Shown here one piece after another: positions 10,661-31,175 of a DNA stretch of 64,000 nucleotides. Origin of the DNA: Erpobdella octoculata (lineage: Eukaryota; Annelida; Clitellata; Hirudinida; Erpobdellidae); the NCBI GenBank assembly GCA_963978895.1, contig OZ022241.1, positions 20,910,073 to 20,974,072 on the forward strand, read 5' to 3'. Position 1 is the stretch's first letter, and the number at the start of each line of letters is the position of its first letter. Below the pieces are notes generated by a model that was not told the DNA's origin, made no database searches, and saw only the letters and a list, made by a program, of their open reading frames with translations. A program made the translations under genes and the position numbers.

Positions 10661-11770
10661 CAGTGTTATTTCCATTAATGGTAATTGAATTAGGAATTGA
10701 AATAGGAATTTTTTTTCTTGAGAATGGAAATTAGAAATAGGAATTAAATTTGGAATGGAATTAGAAATAGGAATGGAAATCACGTGATAAAAATGGAATT
10801 AGAATTAGAAGTAGAAATTATTTTTCAATCCAAAATGGAATTAGAATGAGAATTAGAAATTATTTCTTTAATAAAATATGGAATTAAAATGGGAAGTAGG
10901 AATTATTTTTTAAAATAAAATGGAATTAGAATGAGAAGTAGGAATTATTTTTAAATTTAAAATGAAAGTAGAATAAACAATAAAATTCAGTCTAATCGAC
11001 TTAGAACTTGTGCTGGCATTAGCAGTATAAGTGAAAAAGATGCCATGCATTATCAGCTGAACAACTACATAGCTGATATTGTAGAAGATTAGCGTAATGA
11101 TGCACTGGATTTTTGGAAGCAAAAAACATCACGTTACAGCAAACTGTATGAGCTAGCCCAAGATTTATTGTCAGCTCCAGCTTCTCAAGCCTACGTGGAG
11201 CGGATATTCTCTCTTTGTGGCATCTTGACTGCAGGACGACGCAACAGAATGCAACAGTCCTTAGAGATGAGAGCCTTTCTGAAACTTAATTCATTTTGAC
11301 CGATTAATTATTTGCATTTTGCTCTGGTTATTTTTGGATGTTTGGTTTAGTTATAACAATAAATGTTTGATAAGCTTGTTGTTGTTACTATGTATTATTC
11401 TCTCTAAAGGGTTTTTTAAAGGAACGAATATAGTGACTGTTATTTTTAATAATGGAATTAGAAAATAATTTTTGAAATGATAATGGAAATAGAATAGAAA
11501 TAGAAATCATTTTAGCAATGGTAATTAGAATTGAATGGAAATTATTGAAATTAAAATGAAATTAGAATTGAAATAGGAATTATTTGAAAAAAAAATTATG
11601 GAATTAGAATTGGAATGGAAATTATTTTGAAAAAAATAATGGAATTAGAATTGGAATGGAAATTATTTTGAAAAAAATAATGGAATTAGAATTGGAATGG
11701 AAATTATTTGAAAAAAAATAATGGAATTAGAATTGGAATGGAAATTATTTAGTGAATGGAAATAACACTG
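10661..11770 (+). mobile_element. 1110-bp internally deleted hAT with subterminal repeats
   Basis: Termini CAGTGTTATTTCCATT and AATGGAAATAACACTG are inverted repeats. The flanks 10653-10660 and 11771-11778 are both CTGGGGTA, a perfect 8-bp TSD. Removing the element and one TSD restores the RT reading frame on the minus strand. Both subterminal regions are built from degenerate GGAATTAGAATTGGAATGG units with a ~42-bp period, clearest at 11600-11745. Only the end of the transposase remains. Confidence 0.92.
11051..11299 (+). pseudogene. hAT dimerisation domain remnant
   Basis: The reading gives DALDFWKQKTSRYSKLYELA, then LLSAPASQAYVERIFSLCG, then GRRNRMQQSLEMRAFLKLN and stop. This is the classic hAT C-terminal domain (W......P.L..LA...L..PAS....ER.FS..G). 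An in-frame TAG lies near 11088. It identifies the superfamily independently of the TIRs and TSD. Confidence 0.85.
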
Positions 11771-11778
11771 CTGGGGTA

Positions 11779-13310
11779 ATGATGGTATACTTCCAATCAT
11801 CAGGGACCATTTGAGCTTGCAGTGATTTGTTGTATAAATTGCTTAAATAGCTAGAAATAGAATTTTTACATTCTATCAGAACCCTTGAAAAAATATTATC
11901 TGGTCCTGCTGATTTGTATTTATTTAATTTATTAATTTTATTTTCGACCGCGTATTTGTTTATTATTACTTCCTCCATTATGTGGACAATAATATTATTG
12001 GTAATTGTGGGACTTATTTCTAGACTATTATTGCTTATATAAACGCTTTTAAAAAATTCAGCTAAACAATTTGCCATATCAACGTCACAAGTTATAGTTG
12101 TTGCAGACCCGTTTATATCAGTTTTTATCATATATTCTAACTTAGTTTGACAGTTTCTGTTTTTATTTATATGTTGCCAAAAAACCTTAGGATTGGTCTT
12201 AATTTTTTTGGCCAATTTCAGTGTCTCAGCTTCTTTAATTTTATTAATTGATTTCCTTAATTTGTTTCTGATATTTTTAAATTCTGCAAAAATATTATTA
12301 TCTCTAGTTCGGATAAACTTTTTCCATAGTTTATTTTTTGTCCTGCATTGCTCAACCACATTTTTAGGTAATTTTCTTTTATGGCACTTAAATCTTAAAA
12401 TTCTATCAGCATCAATGACAGGAATATAATTCCTAATAGCTTCATTCATTACTTGACAAAAGTAATGCCACATATTGTTAACCGAGTCTTTACTTGCAAC
12501 ATTGTTATTTATTTCCGACTCATCACAGTACAGATTCTCAATCAAATAATCGTTCATCAAATTATATTTTCCACTGTTAAAATCAAATTTGGATATATTG
12601 TTAATGGTTTTTGATTTATAAAAATTTCTAATAAAGGAGAAATTTAACACACAATGATCACTTTTACCTAGTGGGGAATTATATACTAAATTTTTGATTA
12701 AATCGACGTCCTCGACTAGAAACAAGTCTAGAATGGACTGCTTTTGAGAACCGCGACACCTTGTAGATTCCTTAATTAGTTGAGTTAAAAAATTATCATT
12801 TAAAAAGTTGATCAGTTTATCTTCAGATGACTTAAAATTTGATTTGTAAGTATTATTTTTCCAGTCAACGTTTGGAAAGTTAAAATCTCCAATTATTAAT
12901 TTTACTCCTAGTTTAGATTGGAAAGCTTCTAACAGTAAAAATAAATTATTATTATTTTCTCTACCTGAATTCGGACTCCTATAGATAATAAGAATAAAAA
13001 TATCAGAATTTTCATCTATTTTAATACACATATATTCATTGAAATCTATTCCTAAATTTATAATTTGGCACTTAATATCATATTTAACATAACAAAATAT
13101 ACCTCTAAATCCTTTTTTCATAAAATTATATGAATGCAAATTAAAATTGTTTATCCAGAATTCAGATTCAATAAATTCATTTACATAATATTTTGCATTT
13201 ACCTCAGTAAAAATTAAGATATCTTTTGTTACGTCATCTGTATCTACTAATAATCTTATCTCACTCATTTTATTAGTAATGCAATCTACATTTGAATACA
13301 TAATGTTCAA
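11779..13310 (-). CDS. APE endonuclease and RT start (split ORF2)
   Basis: The minus-strand ORF begins at 13310 and contains endonuclease motifs FTEVNAK, YRSPNSG, IIGDFNFPNVDW, RGSQKQSILDLFL and KSDHCVLNF, then the linker and RT start (KSAGPDNIFSRVL, DDWKYTIITP) up to the hAT insertion. The annotated continuation past 11779 is hAT sequence. ORF1 ends 5 bp upstream of its start. The role is target nicking and reverse transcription. Confidence 0.85.
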
Positions 13311-13315
13311 AACGT

Positions 13316-13849
13316 TTAACTGATTGCATTCTTTTTTATTTTTATTACCTTCATATTTTCTGGTGGACCCCTTACCCGAAACATGAATTCCCCCGTATTT
13401 TCACTTTGCAGTTTTTTAGCTTCTTCCACCAATCTATTTCTTTCGGATCTTTGTTCGACATTTAGATCGTGACTAATACCAACATTTTTCAGATTTTCAT
13501 CTAACTGTCTAATCTTAACTAAATTTTCCATTATAATATTTTTAGCAATTTTATCATTGAATTTTACCAATATTGGTCGTATTTTATCACTCTTAGCCCC
13601 TAGTCTAAATATAGCTTTTATAGCAAATTCGCCAATATGCCCACCTGATAATTGGGAACATAGCTTAAGAACTTGCGTCTTATCATAAGACACGCATTTC
13701 GTAACATCTTGATCTTTTAATTCAGCTACCCTGTATAATAAAATGTTATTTGCCCTATCTTCTAAATCGTTGCTAATTTTAATTTTATTATTAGTTTTCT
13801 CGATAGCAAAAATCAATAGTATATAAAAATCCAAAATCGTCCAAATCAA
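13316..13849 (-). CDS. ORF1 protein of the CR1-type element (partial)
   Basis: 177 codons. The C-terminal two thirds resemble ORF1p of CR1/L2-type elements: ANNILLYRVAE, IRPILVKFND, ISHDLNVEQRSERNRLVEEA and FMFRVRGPPENMKVIKI. The first ~15 residues (MIWTILDFYILLIFA) look like non-homologous leader read-through, so the true N terminus is missing or farther upstream. ORF1 proteins bind element RNA. Confidence 0.65.
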   Translation of the reverse strand: MIWTILDFYILLIFAIEKTNNKIKISNDLEDRANNILLYRVAELKDQDVTKCVSYDKTQVLKLCSQLSGGHIGEFAIKAIFRLGAKSDKIRPILVKFNDKIAKNIIMENLVKIRQLDENLKNVGISHDLNVEQRSERNRLVEEAKKLQSENTGEFMFRVRGPPENMKVIKIKKNAIS

Positions 13850-14751
13850 AATCTAAGGCTTAAATAAAACGTTAAGATATTGAAGAGAAATCGAATTCAA
13901 ACGCGATAAAACCGGCAATGCAAAATGAATACAAAGACAACGCAAATTTAGCATAGAAAACGAGACTTTATTGAATTTTTATTGGCTGAGCGAGTAAATA
14001 TGTTATTGCGCGTAACGCGACATTGTCTTACGTAATGAGACAAAAGAGTACGCCTAAAATCATTAATAACTAGAGTACCATAACTGCTCATTCGTGGTAT
14101 CTTCATACAGACATTCTACACCATATTCTCTATTGAATGGTATAAAAATTGGCTTGTCTATTAAAATTTCCCATGTTGCCTTGAAAAACTGCTAGATCTA
14201 CCAGTCTAGAAGGCTTATTAGCAAGGCAGCCTATAGTACGGTGGGTAAAATCAATAATCCATTGCAATTGATCAAAAGTGGCAGATAAGATAAAATTTTG
14301 TTTATTTGATAGATAAAAGTATACTGATCAATGTTATGGGTTGTCTAACTCTCAAATATTTCGGGCGCGCTGTTTTTTACTAGATTCGTTAACCCGGATA
14401 GCAATGGATCTCTAGATCTATAATTTAACAACACGCGCGCACCCGATCTCTTAACGCTTAACCAATCCTATCAGCTCACTCCTAGTTTAAGCAGGAGTTA
14501 AGCACTGGATCACTGGTGACACCGGATTCAACTAGCTCTGTAATTTACAACGCACCCTTCGTCAAATTGCATAAGTTCAAGATGGCCCCCCAAACCGATA
14601 AATTCGTGAAGTACTGCATTTAAGCAGTTATTTTTCTCTCAAAAATGTTTTTTTATCTCGAACCAGTTGGTAAAATTGATACAGAAAAAACAACTGAGGT
14701 TTAAAAAAATTCTACCACATGTCATAGATGGTTATAAAAAAATAAAACACG
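13850..14751. other. No recognisable gene
   Basis: Non-coding. A short phrase near 14190-14230 (AGAAGGCTTATTAGCAAGGC) resembles the left part of the MITE at 46029-46568. Otherwise nothing identifiable. Confidence 0.4.
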
Positions 14752-14827
14752 TCATTTGTAAAAACTGTATTTATAATATTTTTCTAATGAACATGTTGTT
14801 ACTCTTATTAAAAATGTGAGTAAATTG

Positions 14828-16917
14828 TCTTTATTTAAAACATTCACCATCACATTCACACAAGGATGTACACTGGAGATTATTTTGTCTACACTTGCAC
14901 AGACCACGGCAAGACACTTTACACCCACAGTGAATAAGCTCAGTGCAAGTATCAGACAATTGTGGGAGTAAGGTCCAGTTTTGTTTATATTGACCAGAGT
15001 GCAACCAACCCCAATCAAGTGGACTTGGAAAATTCGGCTGCAGTTCTAAAGATTGTCCCCAAATATATCCTCCTTGGTACGTAGCTCGACATATGTGTTG
15101 TAACAAGGCAGATTGAGTTGGTGGTATAGCATCGTATGAACGTCCTTTTTTAGTAAACAAATATTTTCTGCACTCGTCAACCTGTATTAAATCACAAATA
15201 AATTTTTAAAATAACTACATATTTATTAGAAAAATAATCCAGCTGTATTATTAAATAATCAAATTAGCTACCAAAATACCTTATCCAAATAACTTGTGCG
15301 ATCATACAGAAGAAGAAGAAGAACTAGGGAGCAGTGAGTAGGTTTCGTCTTGATTTTGAAACAATGAAATGCCTGTCCCGTGAAAAGAAGCAGTTTTCAA
15401 AGAATTTGTCGATGGGTTATGGTCGATGTTATCGATAGCTGCTGTTGTAAACAATCCAGGTTGCATATCTTGAGGACAAACAACAACAACAGAATTGAAA
15501 TAATCACAAGTAGAACTACTCAATCCAGTTACCATTCCAGAGACACGATCATACGACACGGATAAACCGAGATTATGCAATTTATCAACTAATTTTTTTT
15601 TCTTGTTTGTGCATAAACAGTCATACCAACAAAAACAGGTAGTGGGGTTTCTTGAAGACGGTTATGACGCGAGCATGCACTTCCTGCAGCACGCTTGTTT
15701 TTAACGCTATTAAATTTAATTAGCTCAGCAATAGACTGGGAATAATTATTTTTTGAAACGTCTAATTGATCTTTAATGCTAGAACCCTCTAAAATCATTC
15801 GCACAAGCATCACAAGTGAAGGAGGAACCACATTCTTGCCATCAATCAAGGTTGAATCATCATCAGACAAGAAAAGATGTTCTCTGATGATATCGGCAGC
15901 CCGGGCCAAGCACATTGCATTGTCGTCATTGTTAATTTTGCACAAGTCAACAAGTGCCTGACCAATGCCATCCTCATATGCCAATATACATTCACGTCCT
16001 TGTCTAAATGATTGCAATCCAGGTATGTTTTGACAAAGTCGGTCTTTCAATCTGCTTGAATTAACATTTGATACGGAAACTCCAAGTTCCTCCAATCTTT
16101 TGATGTAGAGTTTCTTCAGGTCTGAGAGTTTCATGACGGAGGATAGCTCATCAGATTTATTTCCTTTAACAAAAGAGACAAGCTCTGCAAAAACTAAACT
16201 TTCAATAATTCTCTCAGTTCCGTTATCTCTATCTTCCTTTAACTCTCTTCGTTTTTGTGATCTAACACGGCAATATAAATTTGTTAAACAGCGCTTATGA
16301 TATTTCGCTTCTAATGCAATTACATCACCTCTACTTAATTTTGCCAAGAGTTTATCATCACATAATATGTGTGCTCACTCCCTAACATTAGAATCAAAAC
16401 TAAAAGTACTTGCATTAAACAAAGTTTCATTTTCACTAGTTTCATCACAAAAAAAACATGTGAAATCAGCAAGGACATGAGATGTGTCAAGTTTTGCTCT
16501 CGTTTTCTTACTGATGTTCATGATGTCTGGTTGGTCTGAAGTTTCTTTACTTTTTCTTTTTCTCAAGTGTTGCAAATTCGTACTGTTAAATTTTTTACGA
16601 CAATTTTTGTGCCACTTGGCTTCATTAAGCATCATTGTAGAAGCAATTCCACTCCCGTTATCCAATCTGGATAAATTCATAGTCTCGGGTAAGTCACTGA
16701 AATCTTTGTAGCCTGTGATATCACATTCAAATGTAGCATATCCAGCTCCAGGACCTAAATCTACCCTGCTGGAAGATGCTGGACATATCAAGCATTCCTC
16801 ACTGTCAGCCTGACATATAATACATTTCAACAAATTTGTTATTAAATTCTTACTCGATAAAGATAATGTTGAGTCCATCAATCCAGAATCCATACATGAC
16901 ATTGTTTTTTTTGCCAT
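14828..16917 (-). CDS. Uncharacterised multi-copy protein with a DNIDHN motif (copy A, degenerate)
   Basis: Minus strand, ATG at 16917. The pieces in order are:
- a zinc-ligand-rich N terminus (CIICQADSEECLIC, KWHKNCRKKF, CFFCDE), 16917-16375
- SRGDVIALEAKYHKRCL through a helical region to LPVFVGMTVYAQTRKKN, 16347-15589
- LSVSYDRVSGMVTGLSSS and AAIDNIDHNPSTNSLKTASF, then HGTGISLFQ, 15580-15302
- a Cys-rich tail (CGCKVSCRGLCKCRQNNLQC) ending at 14828.
The pieces are offset by small frameshifts. A 97-bp GT-AG intron at 15183-15279 restores frame. From memory, similar unnamed repetitive genes occur in many invertebrates. Function unknown. A domesticated or transposon-borne gene is possible. Confidence 0.65.
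15183..15279 (-). other. Intron in copy A
   Basis: On the minus strand it opens GTATTTTGG and closes TTTAATACAG. The joined frame reads SYLDK then VDECRKYLF, in phase 0, linking the DNIDHN block to the Cys-rich tail. Confidence 0.6.
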
Positions 16918-17604
16918 CTTGTACTATTCTTATTCAAATCAATGTTGAAACAATACAACAGAAGCGTAGACGTATATCTGAAAGTAAACATTAAATAAAT
17001 TATATTTACTTGTTGATATATTTTGAGTGCTTGTCTTCTGCTGCTATAAATACAGCTACAGTAATATGATAATTAACGAAAAATTTCTTCTGCCACTATA
17101 AATTTACTGCATGATTTATAAAGTAACAAGCATACAGCACTTTAAAATAAAATATTGAATACTATTGTTATAGGAAATGTATTTAATTTTTAATATTTTT
17201 ATAAGCATTAATTTCCAATTAGCTTGTGTACTAACCCTCGGGCCCTCAACACCTAACCTAAAACAAATCTAACATAAGCACCTTCGCATCATTAACTTAC
17301 AGCAACAGAAATAATTTTTAACGCTTGACTTTACTTTATCCGCCGGTTTTGAACGATGTATAAAGTAAGTAACACGCCCTTTTAGTGGTACTTGGAAGTC
17401 ATGATCATATATATAGAATATATATGGTCATGATATGTCATTTACCCATATTTTCGCTCACTGTAACGAGATGATCCAAAAATGTACAAAAATAAGCTAC
17501 GCACAACTTTAGACAACCCCACACTTTCTTCTACACAATGTTAGGAATCAGAAAAACTAAAAATTATTTTATCCGCCGGTTTTGATCAATTTATAAAGTA
17601 ACAA
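16918..17604. other. No recognisable gene
   Basis: AT-rich sequence upstream of copy A. Nothing identifiable apart from a short TA-rich palindrome near 17405-17435. Confidence 0.4.
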
Positions 17605-18153
17605 GCTCCGCTACTAGTAGACCGGAGATCCGAAACGAAGAACTGAGAGTTACAACCGTATAGTAACTTCATCAAATATTTTTTATTAGAAAAAAAAGAA
17701 TTTTTATGTACAAAATAAATTTTTAACTTTATAAAAATTAACAAATTTTTTTTTATAAAAATTAACAAATTTTTTTTTATAAAAATTAACAAATTTTTTT
17801 TTATAAAAATTTCAGTTGACATTGAATTTTATTTGCGTAGTCTCTAGTTCGATGGTCTATTTATGTCTATTTGACGTCGCCTATGTTATCGGTAAATTAG
17901 AATTGTATATTTTTTATGTCGGATATCGCGTTAAATTAAAATAAAGCTCATATCTACTACTTTTAGCTATAAGAAATCGACGTTTCTGTTTCTTACAAAC
18001 CGGAGTTTAGTCTCCGCTGTCGTACCAAAAATAGATTAATACAAATAATTAATATTTATGGTACCAAAAGACTCTAAATCGTTTTTTCGGAGGCCATCTT
18101 GGCATCTCACTCAAAACCGGCTCATCTCCGATATATTTATTATATATATATAT
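17605..18153 (+). repeat. Interspersed repeat shared with 46085-46565
   Basis: From CTAGTAGACCGGAGA to CATCTCCGATATAT it is collinear with 46085-46565 at high identity. It has a local threefold expansion of a TAAAAATTAACAAATTTTTT unit at 17735-17812. The other copy has TIRs and an 8-bp TSD, so this is a relative of that MITE. Its left end differs, and I could not define a TSD here. Confidence 0.7.
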
Positions 18154-18154
18154 G

Positions 18155-18240
18155 TTTATGTAACAGAATGTGGCCTACACAATCGATTATATAAAGGTGT
18201 GTTTTTAAAAATTTTTGTTTTTTGATTCACTTGTTAGCTC
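18155..18240 (+). repeat. ~90-bp repeat, second copy at 31088-31175
   Basis: TTTATGTAACAGAATGTGGC, CTACACAATCGATTATATAA and then GTGTGTTTTTAAAAA are shared almost exactly with 31088-31175. Here it lies just upstream of a THAP-like relic, so it may be the 5' end of that transposon. Confidence 0.7.
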
Positions 18241-18357
18241 TGCGCTATCGAAAGTTTGACTAGAATGACTAGATTGACGTTTGAAAACAGTTGGGATTGC
18301 TAATATTTTGAACAATTGGAATTATTTCTGTATTATAAAAGTTTTTATTGCTAAAAA

Positions 18358-19330
18358 TGCCGCACAAGTGCTAGTCATATCGTTGCTAAACAAACTACAA
18401 AAGTGATCCGGGCCATCGGCGGGCGAAAATAAATCAACAATTCATAACGTTCCTATAAATGACAATAATGGATTGTAGCAAATCCTCGAAAAGACTGGAA
18501 GTTCTTGCTATTTGACTGCCAGTTCAAAAATTTTGATCAATTTTTTTCAATGAAGTGGAATTTGATACAAATCAGCATCGAAGAAGGAAAAAAACTAAAA
18601 TTAGAGTCCGGACAGCCTTGTCAACGTCGACTGAAAAAAGGTGCAGTGCGTAGTATTTTTCCCGGTACTCCAAAATACTGCTCAGCTCGGAGAGTACTGT
18701 TAAGATCTGTTTGTGCTACAGTTTCAAATCGCTTCGAGTACGAAATAAATAAAAAAATTGAGATGGAGAAGAATTTTTTCAATAGTGATTGCTTAGCAAA
18801 TCAAACACCAAACGTTTTGGCAGAACGGCTGAAGAACGAAACGACACTGCCAACAAACTTCACTATTACCACAATTGGCGTTTTTTAAATTTATTGTTTA
18901 AAAGTAGTAGCTGGTAAAGTTAAAGTGGTTGGTTGCGTCTCGGTGGCAGAAGATCTGTCAACGGCTGTCAGTATGGATGATGTTTTAGTCGACACATTTA
19001 AAGATTTGTTAATAAACGGATTAGTTACGACAATGTCTCAGCTTATTAATTTGGCTGCTCGAATGAAGAATTGGTCAGAAAATTAGAAAACGATAACCTG
19101 GCAGTCATTCACAAAAATGGCTGTTACCATTTTAAAAGAAGGACTAAACATCCTAACAGAATGCAGTCCAGAAAGTCACAAACAACGCAAACTTGAATTT
19201 GTTTTAGAACAAGCAAACTGCTGACAAAAAGCAAGTTTCATCATCATTACTCGCCTGTGCTCAGAACCAGTTAGCAAAGAGCCCAATAACTTTGCTGAAA
19301 AAGCAACGCAGGAGGTAGTGATGGTCCATG
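18358..19330 (+). pseudogene. THAP/P-element-like transposase relic
   Basis: An ATG at 18358 opens MPHKC followed by stops. After frameshifts, 18505-18888 shows RRLKKGAVRSIFP, the end of a THAP zinc finger (L...AVPSIFP). Further frames contain KLEFVLEQANC-like and HHYSPVLRTS-like text, which recalls the region after the THAP domain in P-type transposases. There are many stops and frameshifts. The N-terminal C2CH ligands are partly visible (C..YRC). THAP identity is moderately supported, P assignment is weak. Confidence 0.45.
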
Positions 19331-19661
19331 CAAGTCCAGGTGAATTTATAGTTGTTTTTTTTACAAACTTTTATTTAGGTTACAATCTCTGTTTGTGTGT
19401 GCATTTGTGTATGTGTGTGTGTACAGTAAAATTTAACCAGCTTTTTGACTAGCTAGGAAGCAGAAACTTTCAGCATAGCTTTATATTGGATGACAATACA
19501 TGATTCAATTAAAAAAAAAAATGAACATCTTTCGTATTTCTAAATCAACTGAATTTGAAATCAAAGTTTGTTTTGAAAAACTCGTTTTTTCCCTTACTTG
19601 TTTTCAATCAACTAAACTAGCGAGTTTTCCTATAATAGAACGAAATGACGAGGACGATATT

Positions 19662-28511
<8,850 letters not shown>

Positions 28512-28559
28512 TAAACGTGTAACTCGAAAGAAGCTATACTTATTTAATTTTAGTGTTGT

Positions 28560-28890
28560 AAAATGCTCAAAAAATCAACAAAAATAAACAAAAAAATTAA
28601 ACCGCCAAACAAATTCCAAAAAATTCCAAATTACGCAAAAATTTCAAAGTACGCAAAAATTTTGAAGTACGCAAAAATTTCGAAGTACGCAAAAACTCCA
28701 AAAGACGCAAACATTCCAAAAAAAATCCAAAAAACGCAAAAAATCCAAACAAATTCCCAAAAACGCAAAAATTCAAAAAAGATTTCAAAAAACGCAAAAA
28801 TTCCAAAATACGCAAAAATTCCATTTGGAATGTTTGCGTCGTACACCCATCTGGAGAGTGGTCAACCCCTCGGTTTGATTGATTGATGAG
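28560..28890 (+). repeat. Degenerate CGCAAAAATTCC array with a shared terminal block
   Basis: Roughly 18-bp units of the type TACGCAAAAATTCCAAAA. The array ends in GTCGTACACCCATCTGGAGA followed by GTGGTCAACCCCTCGG, a block repeated at 30908-30955. ORFs here are artefacts of the repeat. Confidence 0.75.
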
Positions 28891-28948
28891 TTTTTTTACG
28901 TACAGATGTGAGTTATTTGGACTATAAAGAAACGTTAAAAATAGAGTT

Positions 28949-30110
28949 GTGATTGCATTTTCATGCATTATATGCAAGCAATCCATTGAAAAAGAAACAC
29001 AAGATATGTGGGATGCATTAACCAGAGCTAACATTCAGCCTGTTGTTGAGGTCAATGTGTCCGATAACAATGTGATTAGTTTGAACAGATCGGTAGATGT
29101 GAACATAGAAATCGTTGATCTTGATGAAAATCTTACCGTCAAGTTCAAAAAAATAATGAATGGATCAAAAAAAGAAAAATCCATTTTGGTTGATTCTAAT
29201 GAATATAAATACAGCGTGAAGGAAAAGTAAGTGTTTATGATTAAGCTTCGATTAATCATTATTGCTTAATTTTATTTATTTTTCATATGTTTTAGCACTG
29301 AAAAAACTCAACTGTCTTGCTACAGTTATTGAAAAGGATGGATTTTTTAGGCAAGGTAAAAACAAAACCCACATTCATAGTGGAAAAGTGGATGCCGAGC
29401 TAAATGTTGAAATTCACAAGCAAGTGAAAAATGATGCCACTGTGAATTTATTCAAACCTTCCAGTGACATCGTGGAAGAGGAATTTGGTTTGATGACAAA
29501 TTTAGATCGGCCTTTAGAATCCTTACCCAATTTGGATTCCTTAATAAGATGCGCTAATAGAACCAGATCTCGTTTACGACCAAACCCTTCTCAAGACCTT
29601 AGTTTTGTCATTGACCGAAAATTTCTGCGGATAATTTTTTAAGAGGAGACGTTGTGGTGAAAGAAAAGTGGCATTTGATTTTTGCTACCGATAAGCAATT
29701 GGAATACTTGAGCATTGCCAGGAGATGGTATTTGGATGCAACATTTAAGATAGTGAGTCAGCCATTTCACCAACTACTATCAATCCACGCTTTTTTAGAA
29801 TATGATGGTAAGTTTATTTTTTCAAGCAACTGTTACTTTCACGATTTTGATGTTTAAAATCTTATTCAATTTGTTTAAATTATCACAGGGGAAATAAAGC
29901 AAGTACCACTTGCATTTGTTCTTATGTCGGGGAGGAAAAAAAGTGATTATGAAGAGGTCTGGTTTTACTTATATTTGCTTTGTTTTATTCCCTTTATAAT
30001 GAGGCTACAAATTCGAATCAAGGAGAATTGCGCTTGTTTTTCATGGAGCTCGGACCTGCATTGCTCTGTCGTTTGATTTTTGATAATAATTCGCGTGTTG
30101 GACAGTTTTT
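28949..30110 (+). pseudogene. FLYWCH-MULE transposase relic
   Basis: The segments are 28949-29226 (ending EYKYSVKEK, the first half of a FLYWCH-like finger), 29296-~29620 (CLATVIEKDG, THIHSGKVDAELN, NRTRSRLRPNPSQDLSFVI), ~29621-29807 (LRGDVVVKEKWHLIFATDKQ, ARRWYLDATFKIVSQPFHQL) and from 29889 (IKQVPLAFVLMSGRKKSDYE). The WYLDATFK and PLAFVLMSG.....DY phrases are signatures of the MULE transposase core, and the Asp of LDATFK would be catalytic. Introns 29227-29295 and 29808-29888 have GT-AG ends, and the second restores frame. A 1-nt frameshift near 29620 breaks it, and the rest of the core after ~30000 is not recognisable. Confidence 0.65.
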
Positions 30111-30478
30111 TGATTAAAATTAACTATTTGTTAAAAAGAAGGTGTTTGGCTCTGTTTTTGAAACATCTTGCGTTGTCTTAAAGTTGATTTCATCGAAGTT
30201 TCTCCAGCAGTTTCGACTTTCGCAAAGGCGGCAGTCGTGAAATGGATGATAACAATTCAAAACATAAAATGAATGAATGCGATGCAAGTGATTTAATTTT
30301 AAAGAACAAACAAGAAAAAGAACTTGCGAAATTGAGCGATTTTTAAGAGATAGTTTTTATCCAGCACACATGAAAGGACGACCAGGTCAGAAAGCAGACA
30401 TGCGAAAAATGGGCAACAAATACATATTAAACAAACAAACAATACTGATACGGCCCGCAAAATCAGTCTAACAGTATG
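30111..30478. other. No recognisable gene
   Basis: Possibly decayed MULE sequence. No motif is readable. Confidence 0.3.
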
Positions 30479-30776
30479 GTCTATTGATTGCGAATATTTT
30501 ATTTTTAGCATTTCTTCCTGATAATAAACTAAACGACAAAACGTGGCCTATCAATACGGTTTTAGAATTAATATTGCGAGTTTTGGAAGTCTTTTTTTTC
30601 GGAGCAGAAGAAGTAGATTGTTGACTGAAAACAGCCCAATCTCCTATTCTAAGCTTTCTTTTTTCTACTTCGGAGACTATATAATCGCGATCAAAACAAA
30701 GTTTGGACTCTGAGTGACCCTCTTAGAGCGATCATTGCTCTGCTTCTTCACTCCATTTTCGACGGCCCACACTATA
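30479..30776 (-). repeat. Right arm of the ~300-bp inverted repeat
   Basis: Reverse complement of 27967-28262. It encodes the same LRIGDWAVF-containing segment on the minus strand, so it is a displaced piece of a second copy of that gene family. Confidence 0.85.
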
Positions 30777-30957
30777 GTTCAAAAATTCCAAAAATATTCC
30801 AAAATACGCAAAAATTCCAAAAAATGCAAAGATTCCAAAAAAATGCTAAAAAACGCAAAAATTCCAAAAAAATCCAAAATACGCAAAAATTTCATTTGGA
30901 ATTCTTGCGTCGTACACCCATCTGGAGAGTGGTCAACCCCTCGGCTAGAGACTTAAA
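30777..30957 (+). repeat. Second CGCAAAAATTCC array
   Basis: Shorter copy of 28560-28890 in the same orientation, ending in the same CATCTGGAGAGTGGTCAACC block. Confidence 0.75.
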
Positions 30958-31087
30958 AATTTAACATACCTCCAAACTGATTAACACTGCATTCTATCAA
31001 ATTTTCGGATCGATTGGACAAAATTTAATTAAGTAATAATACGTGATATTTTTGTCGAACTACATATTGTCTATGCTAATATGCTCG

Positions 31088-31175
31088 TTGTTTATGTAAC
31101 AGAATGTGGCCTACACAATCGATTATATAAAAGTGTGTTTTTAAAAAACTTTGTTTTTTGCTTCACTTGTTATCG
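31088..31175 (+). repeat. ~90-bp repeat, copy of 18155-18240
   Basis: Shares TTTATGTAACAGAATGTGGC and the following ~65 bp almost exactly. Confidence 0.7.

Larger units (their letters stand above)
9160..13850 (-). mobile_element. CR1-type non-LTR retrotransposon, interrupted by a hAT element
   Basis: Minus-strand order is ORF1 (13849-13316), endonuclease plus start of RT (13310-11779), hAT insertion (11770-10661), rest of RT (10652-9304), then 3' UTR with a hexamer repeat (ACATAA units at 9183-9203). ORF1, EN, RT and C-terminal domain are all represented. The extreme 5' and 3' ends are not defined, and no TSD was found. Confidence 0.8.

Noticed and set aside
19385..19430. (TG)n tract as a promoter or Z-DNA regulatory site
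   Set aside because: A short TGTGTG run alone gives no support for a regulatory function.
28563..29034. Lys/Asn/Ile-rich ORFs at the CGCAAAAATTCC array
   Set aside because: Products of a degenerate tandem repeat, not protein-like.
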